Assembly: GCA_037576215.1 (NCBI GenBank)
Contig: JBANDB010000001.1
Coordinates: 1,302,001-1,366,000, forward strand
Length of the DNA stretch: 64,000 bases
Source of the DNA: Armillaria gallica
Lineage: Eukaryota > Basidiomycota > Agaricomycetes > Agaricales > Physalacriaceae
Direction: 5' to 3'
A program made the position numbers and the translations under genes. Positions 35,272-45,746 of this stretch are shown here, piece after piece. The notes below the pieces were generated by a model that saw nothing but the letters and a program-made list of their open reading frames with translations, did not search any database and was not told the origin of the DNA. Positions within the stretch are counted from its first letter, which is position 1; each line of letters starts with the position of its first letter.

Positions 35272-35675
35272 CAAGGGGGAGGCACATAGGGTAGGGGGGA
35301 GGGGGGGGAGGGGTCCAAGCCTTAAACGCGAAAGTGACATGCACTTTGCGTGTTCTATTTAGGCTGTATAGCACTGTAGGACTTACCTAGTAGTTCAAAT
35401 TATCATTATTTCAATGCCTTCATATGAATACAGTTCATTTCATGTTGAAATACTCATCTTGGACATGTTCCTTGCCAAAGTGTGGTGGGGTAGCCAACCA
35501 GCAACTGACCGGCACATACCGGCATCTATCTGGTAACTAAGATTAGGTTACTAAGCTACCCTAATATATATATTACTGCCGTATATGGCAGGTGAGGGGG
35601 GGGGGAGGGGTCCAGCTCATCCTTAAATGCAAAAATGTACATCATGTGCATTTTTTGAAGCCTGCCTCCCCCTTG
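35272..35675. mobile_element. Nested 404 bp MITE, hAT-like, TSD TGTCATCG
   Basis: Its ends are perfect 13 bp inverted repeats (CAAGGGGGAGGCA / TGCCTCCCCCTTG). It is flanked by a perfect 8 bp duplication, TGTCATCG, at 35,264-35,271 and 35,676-35,683. It lies within the left arm of the 2.04 kb element; removing it and one duplication restores the arm's match to the right arm. Two poly-G/AGGGG tracts are inside. The 8 bp duplication and CA(A)GGGG ends fit hAT-type MITEs. Confidence 0.9.
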
Positions 35676-35809
35676 TGTCATCGTGATGACTGACTACCCA
35701 GTCAATCCCATCCCTGTGCTAAGCCCATATACTAATTTCTATCTGTAAAATAGCAACAAATTAATGCCCATTTTGTCAGACTGAGCCTTGATCTCTACCA
35801 GTACTATTA

Positions 35810-36122
35810 GAGGGGGTCAGAGTAGGCAATTATGCCTCAATTATGAGAACAATTATGAAAACAATTATGGGCCCGCTGTTTGAGCCGGAGACGCCATTGA
35901 AATGCTTCTTTGAAGTCCGCAGTGACATCACATCCCCAAATTAGGCAGGAGGCATAATCATTGAAGCCATAATCATCCCCATAATCACATAACCTCCTCC
36001 GGAGGAGGTTATGCAATTACAGCCAATGTCAATTATTCCCACGATTATGGACTCATAATCGTTGCATAATTGCCTTCATAATCGCTCTCATAATCGTTCA
36101 TAATCCGCTACTCTGACCCCCC
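35810..36122. mobile_element. Second nested MITE, ~313 bp, TSD CTATTA
   Basis: The ends are inverted (GGGGGTCAGAGTAG at left, CTACTCTGACCCCC at right) and CTATTA stands outside both ends (35,804-35,809 and 36,123-36,128). The interior is rich in AATTATG/CATAATC repeats in opposite orientation and contains the palindrome AACCTCCTCCGGAGGAGGTT at ~35,992-36,011. The family is unknown; the duplication could be read as 3, 5 or 6 bases. Confidence 0.8.
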
Positions 36123-38339
36123 CTATTAATGCTGCCAGGAGGACATCAGAGTCAGTCCGATTCTGATGTGTCATTATCTGGGACCGGCTACTTAAGCCAA
36201 CCGACGCACGACCAATGTCCACTTCGATGAGGAATTCTACCTTTTCAGATGCTTCGTTAACCCTCAATCTTTCTGAGATCATATGTATTCAAGTATATCT
36301 ATGATATGTATGAATATTAAGGCAGAGGACCAAGTGTATGATTAAAAGTCTGATTAAAGTCTGATCACTTCGGGACCCAAGAGTCTTGCCCATATGACTT
36401 TGACTTATGACCTGCTACTTATGCTCTATGTATGCCCACCCATCTTTCATATATACACAAGCTCATGCATATCACCAGCTTGACAATATAGTCAACTACA
36501 TAGTATATACTATATGCCAGACAAATGGATAGAACCTAGAAAGACTGTCCATGAATATACTTACAAGTAATAACAAGTATGCATGTACATGAGATCTCAG
36601 ATCACTGTCTATGTCATTGCCCTCAAGACTCCACGCATGCCATGCTCCATCATTACAAGTTAGCATGGTGCTTATAACTGACATCATAAATGCTTCATGC
36701 AGGCTGAGCAGTGAGAGAAGGCGGGATGCCATGAGTTTGGAAGAATTGGAACTGGACAAGTATTATTTGCCAGACATGCCTGCTGATGGAATGATGGAAT
36801 AGGAGCAGTGAGCTTGCCATCATTATGTCCTGGCAAGCACAGGGATGGGATTGACCAGGTAGTCGGTCATCACGACAATGAGAACTTAGCGGGAACTCGG
36901 GGCGGCACTGAGTGCACGTGTGTGCAATAACAATTGCTGAAAAACATGCCAGGGGACTTGATCATGGAAGACAACTTTATTGAATAATTATTGGGTGCAG
37001 TGAATATCCCTCTCTCCTGCAGTTGTTATAGCCGTTAATATACATCACTAACAGCTGTTATATCCATGCATTTGTGGGCTTAATAGGTGCTGTTGATTGC
37101 TTCCTAACTACGATGACGACATACGGTTGGGAACCACTTGGTGAGCTGATCGTGCATGGCTGCTATATTCAAGGCTAATGAGTCGACTAGATGATGGATG
37201 GAGCACCCTTGTCTTCTTCATGGATTAATTACATTTTGTCTGCTTTTAACGGTGTGTATCTTCTATTACCGGCAGCGATATCTCCACCTGATGGATCGGA
37301 CCATATGTTGTAGACGATCCATTGGATGCGTTGCTCTTCAGCATCTTCAAACTCGTATGGCCAGAGCGATCCCTCTGTGATGAAAAGAACAGGCCACATC
37401 AGGCAATGTTGGCAGGGGGTCACCATATCGTCTCCAAGATTCCCAAATGTTTTCAGCCAGCTTACATTGATCAGCATGCATCTGATCAAGGTGTACCCAT
37501 TCAGTCGACTTATGGCTGGCCCTTCCCAATGTTGAACCTGACTAGCCCCTGCTCCTTGAACCTATAGCCTACTCTTCCTCCCGCTGGTGGACTCTCTCAG
37601 TCCGTCTATGTCGACAGCAATTTAGACTGGGGCCATCGCTCTCTCATTCAACATTTCCTAATCTCAGACACTTCTCCATCATCCGTTTCTCTGATGACAA
37701 GACTTTGCAGGAAACGTTCTCATTGAGGGCTCATCCAAACACTTAAGTGTATGTTGTGGCATCCCTCATCACTGCAGGCTATGAGCATGCTGTATCTGAC
37801 AGAGCAATTCAGAGAATATCCCATAGAATATGGGAGCTTTTGATGGCTTATAATGGGATTACCCCCATATCGATTTATGGCAATGCTGGACCAAAGCAGG
37901 AGATTTGGACATCACTAACCTATGAATGTCGAGATTGGTGCTCTGTTGCTGACATGGGGCTCTCATCTTCGTGGGTTCCTTCATGTCTGCCAACTCCGCT
38001 TGTCTAGGTATGATTCTTGTCTGATCCACCGCTATCTTCATCTGATTTTGACCTCAGTAGCATCTCAATGCCCTGTATGCACTTGATTCCAAGTTGGTTC
38101 CCCATTGGTAGATGCCAACTCACCTTCATTCGTGCAGGACGAGTCTTGGGTGTCATTTCTTTACCTGTTAGGGTTCGTAGTGTAGATGGGCCAGTCCTAT
38201 CCATAACGAGCATCAGGGAAAAGGCAAAAGCTACATACCCACATGCCAAGCCTACATATCGGTGGTACACTCGTAGCCTCGGTAGCCCTCTGCCAAGGGG
38301 GATGTAGCTCCTAGTACCACAGGGTACCTCATGCATGGT

Positions 38340-39157
38340 TGGTATATACCTCAGGATATACTATGTTTACTTTACAGCTTGAGTCACATCAAAAAAGGGT
38401 TTAAGAAGAGGGTGGGGTCTAACGTGATTTGATTTTACATTCATATCATAGTAGTACAAAATCAGTATGCCTAAGATATGAATTCACAAAGAACATCTTA
38501 CACTTCTGTCCAGGACATTCTCACTTGTCCATGTGAGGTCCATTTTCCATCCTGAATAGGGTGTTAGATGACAGCTCTGTGAAACGTATGTGATGGGAAT
38601 GATTGATGATTTTTGCCGCTGGTTTTCTGCCGATCGGCTAACTTTGAACATACCTGTATGGTCATCAAGCTTCCGAAGGGGAGTAAACAATTTAACATAG
38701 GCCAGAGGGTGTGCAAAGGTGCCAGAACGGTCTGGAAGAGAGAATATAGCCTGGACTTGGGCAACTTGTTCACATAAAGCTCTATTAGGCCAGAAAATTC
38801 AAACTGCGACGTGACACTGCCTACTTCGAGGCACACAGCTGTTTGTTTAGGACTCCCTTGACTATACGAGTCTTCCAGTGCAATCAAGCTCTTCTTTCTT
38901 GCGAGTTCATAGACTCAGAACCCTGAACGTTGAATAGTCATCCCTGGAAACCTTCCTGCCTTCATTCTCTAGCATGTGTGACATTTCATGGACAGCATGA
39001 CCAATCCTGTCATCCACACTGCATATCCTTCGAAGCCTGGAAAAGTAGAAACCATTAGGTATTGTTGATACCTCTTGTTGGAAGTACTAACTTCAACAAG
39101 ATTAGTAGTGTTCCAGGTCTTGTACTACTCATCTTCCAGTTGCTTTTCAGAGACATT
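38340..39157. other. No gene seen
   Basis: CpG-poor spacer upstream of the HET pseudogene; short frames only. It presumably held that gene's promoter. Confidence 0.35.
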
Positions 39158-40928
39158 ATGTCTGATGATTATGACAATAAACCGTGGCCTCCGGCTCCAG
39201 TGGTAAGTCAGTCAGCAAATAACTGAGGGGAGATCAATAACATATTTCCAGGATATCTCTTTGCGTGAAGTCACTATCTCTGCCTTCACTGAAACAGGCC
39301 AATCAGAATCGTCGATCATTGTTCCGTTGCAACAGGTGTACACCGGCAGAAAGCCTGTGATATCATCCCGCCTTGCTGACACTCCCTGTGCCACCTTTGA
39401 TGTTTCTGACCTCTTGGACATACTCAATGACAAACTCAGAACATCATACTCCCTGGACACTCCATCACTCTCCTCTCTTCTCCAAGACTGCATCAACAAG
39501 AACTACAACTTTGGCACAGTGTATGGTCTCCTCCACCACATATGGTATACCAATAACTGGAGCACTGTATAAGATGAGCTTCACAAATGGGAAGAAGAGG
39601 ACCAGGAGATGCGACAAAAAGCACTTGTTGGTAAACAGATTGTTAATCCAAGGTTGCGGCCTCAATGTGTCTGGGACCTGTTCAGCAATCGGGTGATACT
39701 ATGGTGGAGCATGGGCATCTCTGTTAGTAACCAGGACTGGGGCAAGCAGTGTCAGCCAATATCACATGCATGGATGTTAGAGAAGAATCGTGTTAATGTG
39801 TGGACACCCATCAATGGGTATAATTGGCCTGTTCCCATCCCAAAAGATACCAACCTTGACCTCATCCGCATTGAGATGCTCAATCTTGGAGCAGAGTATG
39901 CATAGTTGGATGTCCTCTGTTTGAGACAGGCACATGGACGAGGAGAGGATTTGTGCACAGAAGAGTGGAAGCTTGATGTGCCCACTATTGGAGCAGTATA
40001 TCAATGTTTCATCCCAGTGGTATGTTATTTGAGTAGGCTGGGGTTGGCTTTGAGTTTGAAGGAGGGGGACTTGGATAGTGATCAGTGTTGGTTTTGATGT
40101 GCATGGACACTACAGGAGACTGGCAGGACAAGGGTGATTGCTGGGGACACTCCAGATGGACCACTACACAAGCCAAAAGATAAGGATAGGAACTATGAGA
40201 CAGAGCTGTTGATCAGGTTTTACAAGCAGCTGGAATCTATGGTTCATGGTTATGGTGTTTTTGCAGCACTGAAGAGCATGCAGAATTGGGTGTCAGCTAA
40301 CCCAGTGGATAAAGTTGCAGGATTAGTATTTTGTCTGCAGTCAAAAATGATACCAGTATATGATGAGACCCAGTCTCTTGAGGAGGCATGGACAGAGCTG
40401 GTGAATTCAATGAATGGGTACAGTAGGGGAGTATTGTTCTGCAGGTATCCTGAACCTGGAAATGCAGGTGCAAAGTGGAGACCAGCATGGGACCAGGTTA
40501 TGACAAAGTCTTTGCTTATAAATGACAATGGCTCTTATACTCAGAGTCCTATCATAATTGAGCGGAATGAGATGAATGAAGACTGGTCCAATACAGAGTG
40601 TATTGAAACAGGGTTGGTTCAAGGGTTAGCTGCTGTGGAAGGAAATGATCGACATGGAAAGTTGATTGTTAAAGACAAGGATGGGATAGAACTCATATTC
40701 AACATCATAGCCACTCACAAGCACCCAATACCTGATGACACATACACATTGATTCACCTTGAGTCCAGGACCAGAACTGGGTCTCCATCACCTTATTGGG
40801 TCATTGGACAAAGACTGCCAGGGGAAAAGTTTGAGAAAGTGTCCACATTCAAAATCATTGACAAAGCCAGATGCATATCGAGGTTGTGGAGGCTGCAGAC
40901 TGAACAGTGTCAATATATTCTGGTTTGA
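39158..40928 (+). pseudogene. HET-domain (heterokaryon-incompatibility-type) pseudogene with three stops
   Basis: Exon 1 (39,158-39,202, MSDDYDNKPWPPAPV) and a 49 bp intron (39,203-39,251) lead in phase 0 to one frame that runs to TGA at 40,926-40,928, about 573 codons. It is broken only by TAA 39,570-39,572, TAG 39,903-39,905 and TGA 40,095-40,097. Motifs resemble the HET domain: PISHAWMLEKNRVNVWTPIN, then LGAEYA[stop]LDVLCLRQ, LDVPTIGAVY and AWTLQE, followed by VIAGDTPDGPL. Each stop is one transition from the codon expected by context (CAA, TGG, CGA). HET proteins trigger cell death on fusion of unlike hyphae; in mushrooms the role of this family is unclear. No frameshift means the loss is recent or slow. 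Confidence 0.75.
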
Positions 40929-41479
40929 GTTAGTACACATGCAATATGTTGACATTTTGTAGAAGAGCTGAGAAGATGGCAATCCTGCAGCACGAAGGGG
41001 TAATTTTCCCAAAGACAGTGCATATAGGTTCTTGGTATAGGTGTGCTTCATATCCCCATCTGGAGATTTAGCATTCGAGAACAACAGCTCTCATTTCTGT
41101 GTAGCCCAACACTCTTTTTGAACAAAGATTAGCCACACAACAAAACATCTCGAATGATCTGTACTTGAAGCAGCAATAGTTTCCTCCTCCATCTGCAGAT
41201 ACCAAAATTATTTTCTATTTCAATTGGTCACCGACTTCTGATAAGTCAGTTTTTACTAATATGGCCCAAGCTGACTCCGAAAATACTATCGCTGTGCTCT
41301 AGATGAATACCTAGGATTGTGCTAATGATGAACAGGTAAAGCATCCAAAGCTCCTGCTAAACACTATGACACCCCAGGCTCATCCTGCACAGCTGAAGGC
41401 TAGTTAGCTTCTACCAATGGGGAACCAGCTTGAATGGTACATCCATCAAGTGCATACATGATAATGGGATGCTACCAAG

Positions 41480-43830
41480 GTCAAAATCAGATGAAGGTAG
41501 TGGTGGGTCTAACAAGAATCATACCTAGTGTCCAATAGCTCAATACTAATGAGCGATGGAATTAATGGACATGAAGGAACTGAAGAGCCCCATACCACAT
41601 GAAATTCAAGTCTCTCCCAATTCGGAACGTAGATTGACAGTAACAGAGCAATCAACGCTTCATTGTTGCTTGATCTCAACCTTCGGATGTTGGAGACGTC
41701 TAGATGCCCAAATCTCTTGCTTTGGTCTAACCATCAGCAAAGTTACCACAAATCGACAGGTTCACCAACAGCGGTGATTGCATTATAAGCCACTAGAAGC
41801 TCTCGTGTTCCATGGGATAACCCCTGAACTACTCTATCAGATGCAGTGTGCTGATTGGTGGTAGGATGGATCGAAGGATGCTGCAGACACACATTCAAGA
41901 GTTTCAATGAGCCCTCAGTGAGATTGTTCCCCCAAAGTTTTGCTGCCATAATGAAACGTTCAGGAAAACATGATGTATGGAAAAGTCATACAAAAGGATG
42001 CGGAATCGCTGTTGGCATGGACTGAGAGTACCCGCTGGCGGGAGGGAGTGTAGGTTATGGGTTCAAGGGATAAGGATTCAGCCTTGGGAAAGGCCAGCCA
42101 TAAGTCGACAATGAGTGACTATGCTCTGATCAGATGCATATTGATCAATGCCAGCTGGCCGTAAACATTTGAGACTATATGCTGCCATAGTTCTAGATAC
42201 GATATAGCAATCCCCCGCCAATGTTGCTTGACGTGGCAGATCCTCCTCACCGCAGTGGGATGGCTTTGGTCATGACAGTCAGTTGTGAGGTCGAAGATGC
42301 TGAGGAGCAATGTGTCCGATAGATTGTCTACAATTCACCAGGGTAGAGGCATCGCTGCTGATAATTGCAATGATGTCAGATGCAGGATTGATCCATGAAG
42401 GTGACCAGCTTTCATCAGAAGTCGGCTCATTAGCTTTGAATATAATGGCCATTCATGATCAGCTCACCAAATAGTTTGCAAGTGTATGTCATCTTCGTGG
42501 TTGATGATAAAGTGGTGAGGCAACAGACAATATGTCTAGCATTCCATCCCCACAGATCGGTTTGTTTGGTCCCAATCAGCATCCCACCAAAACTGATGCA
42601 GAAACGAAGTGCACTTGACTCCTTCTGTGGAGAATAAGTGACTGAGTAAACCATATCTGAGTAACCTCTCACCATCCAACACTTTAAAGTATCGTCTTCA
42701 TGAGAAATGAGATGTACGTGTATCTCTAAAGATATCACAGGACTTTGAGCCTGATGAGACATCTGCATCAGCAGTGGCCTCGCCTATGATTCCAATGACT
42801 CACAAATAGAAAGTTTAAAGTCCCTCATCCCACACGTTCATCAGGATTTGTTATGATTTTAAGCGAGCACAAAGGCCTATGAAGTTGGGAAATGGTTGAT
42901 AATGAGGCAAATTGGCTTCACATCATATTTACAGATTCCATCCCAATCAACCTCCCACGAACGCGATGCCTTCGACTGCTCTCATGCATCAATAGAAATT
43001 CAGTACCAAGGAGTTTTTACATACCTCGGAGATCTGCCAGTGACTTCAGTATCAGACAACCCGGTCATGAAGTCATCCCGATCAATATCTGCACACCATC
43101 TCTCAAACACTGGATGCGCCAGGAAGTGGGACAGCATTTGAATTAAGATGTGGCTGGAATCCCACACAGTGAGAGGTGTAGAAGGTGGGTAACCTTGAAG
43201 TCAGTTGATAGACCCAGGACAATGTACAGAGTGACAGTAGCAGGTCAAGGGCCTGGCAAAGCTGTCAATGATATTGAGTCTATATATTGCTGGTACCTCT
43301 ATGTGCCAGGATAAGAGTCTCATTCGTTAAAAAATATGAGACTAGCCGACCCTGGTACAGACAGTGACAATAGCATTGCGCCTACAGAGGCATTCACAGA
43401 CTCAGGCGAAGGGGAGAGATATGGAGATGTCTGGCCATGGTCAAGTGGTAGATGAAGTAGCCGCATGTTGGTTGGGAATAAATGGGATGATCCAAGGATG
43501 AAAGCTGTATTCGATGCGATGTTCTCCAAGTTGGAGAGTTGGAGAGTTGTGGGAGCATGCAGGACATGAGGAAAACAAGTGATATGCTGCACACGGAACA
43601 TGGTAGCTGTCATATGCACATTAGAATGACAAAGGAAGCAAGTCTGGACAGCTTCTCACCATCCAATGTCAGGAGCGGCCTTCTCATGAGGCCCAAATAT
43701 TCTCCCAGTACTTTGAGGAGGGTTAACAAGACATCAGCAGGTCAGCACTGGCATTGCGCAATGCCCATGGTCCCAACAGGCTCATAAACAGAAATTTTCA
43801 AGCTCGCTGTTCTACACATCCATCAGGTTT
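41480..43830 (-). pseudogene. F-box pseudogene (repeat copy F2)
   Basis: Counterpart of the F1 block. AVRRICHVKQHWRGIAISYL then ELWQHIVSNVYGQLALI at 42,270-42,130 on the minus strand keep the F-box pattern, and MAAKLWGNNLTEGSLKLLNV at 41,949 keeps the LRR-like part. It has more stops than F1. Confidence 0.5.
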
Positions 43831-44289
43831 TGCTATGATTTTGAGCGATGACCAGTACGTGGGAAGGAGGCGGCATTCCAATACAGTGGGCAGATCTTTC
43901 TTGAAGTCGACGATTAGATCAGAGTGGCAGATGGGCTGAAGAAAGTGGTGCGACAAAGGCTGTGTCTGGCAACCTGAGTGGGTTCCAGAGATTGTTGGTG
44001 CTCGTAGATGAGACTACACAAAGTCTGTGATTTGGTGATGGTGGCAACATGAGAAGTTCTGAGTTGGCGCGTGACCATTCTATGCTCAGTCACCAACATC
44101 CTCCACCATAACAAAGACACTCTCCCCAAACCCAGCGACACTAGCATTGGACGTATAGTCTGATGACAATGACGAAGCTGACAAACTCTGAACTTGTAGT
44201 AGCAGGGATTGTCAGAATGAAGCCAAGTCCAAGGACATCAATGGAGCCATGCCCTGTACAGCCTTTAGCCAGGGTGGCCAAGCTTGACT

Positions 44290-45060
44290 ACCGGTGCTAG
44301 AAAGGCGTGGTCAAGCCGGCGCATCTCTGACCAAACCTGTGCAACCTGGATAAATGGGTGGGCTCGCCTTCATGTTATCTTCTATATCTTGCCTACGTAC
44401 ATGCCTTCTTGCAGCTCTGGGGATGCTATGGATGACAATGAAGCCAAGTTCGAGGTACACTGGCCTTCAGTCAGGGTGGTTGACTACTGGCGTGTCTCTG
44501 ACCAAAGGTGTGCGACTTGGGTGAATGGATGCACATGCCCTCTCATGGTACCTGGTACGTGCCACTGCATTCTTCACTCCTCAACTTGTCCTCATTGGTT
44601 ATTCTCGATTAGCGCATGGCCCCTGGACATACAGCCATTCACAATACGGCACTTCCCTTCCCAGTCAGCTATCACCAAATATGCACCCACCTTGTTCCCT
44701 CACGGAAATGAAGTCACCTCCCCTGCCTATCCACTCTGTTTCAGGCGACAGGTTTCTTAATGTCCATGCTGGTCCATTTCCATTGCTATCATCATGGGCG
44801 TGCAGGACTACAAATGAAAGGTGCCGATACGTCGACTATCCACTGTTGTGGGTGTCCTGCAGATGACTGATGGGCCAAGAGACGACGATGTGTCCTCATG
44901 CGTCAACAGGCCAATTTACAAGAAATTCTTGGAGGTGGGTCTTCCTCAGTTGAGAGTCATCTACTGACTTCCTTACTACCCTGACAGAGATTGCAGGCAA
45001 ACCTATCAAAAACAAGCAAGATCCCATGGTAGGATTCTTCACCTTTAGCATGATACTGAA
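44290..45060 (+). pseudogene. brr2: BRR2 fragment, second cassette (copy K)
   Basis: Matches copy J at 6,560-7,245 in order: a degenerate SHAIFNF region, RRYVDYPLLWV near 44,825 and CVLMRQQA followed by the KKFLE region with a 9-base deletion relative to copy J. CG is partly lost but is retained at TACGTCGACTA. Confidence 0.6.
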
Positions 45061-45476
45061 CTGAACTCGTTCTCAAATATCTTGCCTACACAGATGGATT
45101 AGATGATCAAAGCTGGAGGGCGAGACTCTGGCCATAACAGTGATGATGCCATGGAGGGTATTTTGGAGCTGCTCATGTTATTCTCTTGCTGTATTGCAGT
45201 CGCCAATAAATGTCGGTACACATAGAGTGGGAACATCTTTATCATGCAGCTTTGCCAGCATACATCTTATTGCCCTTGGGCATGAAACACTACACCATGG
45301 TTTTATTATGAAGGGTCTGAACCTCCCTGAGTAACGTTAAATTATTATCTCATTGCCCCACCCGAAGGAAAGTATAATGATCGATGATCTCAGAGTACAC
45401 ACAGCCAGCTAGGCATCATCGAGAGAGTGACATCAGAATAGCATAAGCGTAAAGAAGATATGTGACTTATATGAAG

Positions 45477-45508
45477 GTAGGTAGGTAGGTAGGTAGGTAG
45501 GTAGGTAG
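45477..45508. repeat. (GTAG)8 microsatellite at LINE 3' end
   Basis: Eight perfect GTAG units exactly at the junction between the repeat unit and the LINE. On the LINE's strand this is a 3' (CTAC)n tail, as LINEs lacking poly(A) often have. Confidence 0.9.
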
Positions 45509-45746
45509 TATTACATGGCAGTGTCCACACAGTGAATGCCGGTCCCAGACATTACGTACATGGCAAAGGAAGTAAGTAAGCAGTAAATACGTACATCACC
45601 ACTTTCATCTGTACGACACCCAGACCCAACCCCCCATTACTGAGCCAAGCATCCACATGCCGTCTCAACCAGCCGTGGGGGAGAAGAACCCAGTAGCAGG
45701 AAAGCTAGGCAAGAAACAGGAACATTTAGCAATCATCATATGCATC

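Larger units (their letters stand above)
35053..37089. mobile_element. 2.04 kb non-autonomous DNA transposon with ~255 bp TIRs and 8 bp TSD
   Basis: The left arm starts CACCTATTAAGCCCACAAAT and the right arm ends with its reverse complement. The arms match over 35,053-35,271 plus 35,684-35,720 on the left and 36,836-37,089 on the right. The 8 bp CTGTTGAT stands just outside both ends (35,045-35,052 and 37,090-37,097). No transposase-like frame lies inside. An 8 bp duplication is usual for hAT, P and KDZ superfamilies; such long arms are atypical for hAT, so the class is left open. Two smaller elements are nested inside it. Confidence 0.9.
34700..38340 (+). pseudogene. F-box pseudogene (repeat copy F5), split by a transposon
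   Basis: 34,700-35,044 and 37,098-38,340 are the two halves of one F-box copy. The left half has HDPTKLSTFDTCWVGFW and the right half DDPLDALLFSIFKLVW, TFPNLRHFSIIRFSDDKTLQ (LRR-like) and SDFDLSSISMPC at the 3' end. They match 52,700-53,750 in order. The 2.04 kb long-TIR element (35,053-37,089) separates them, flanked by its target-site duplication. Stops and shifts throughout. Confidence 0.55.
40990..45476 (+). repeat. Large duplicated unit, copy 2, left part (CpG-depleted)
   Basis: Colinear with 3,865-7,680. Most differences are CG in copy 1 against TG or CA here, for example GGCGCGCTTC versus GGTGTGCTTC near 3,905/41,040. It stops at a (GTAG)8 run where the LINE begins and resumes at 50,159. 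Confidence 0.8.
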
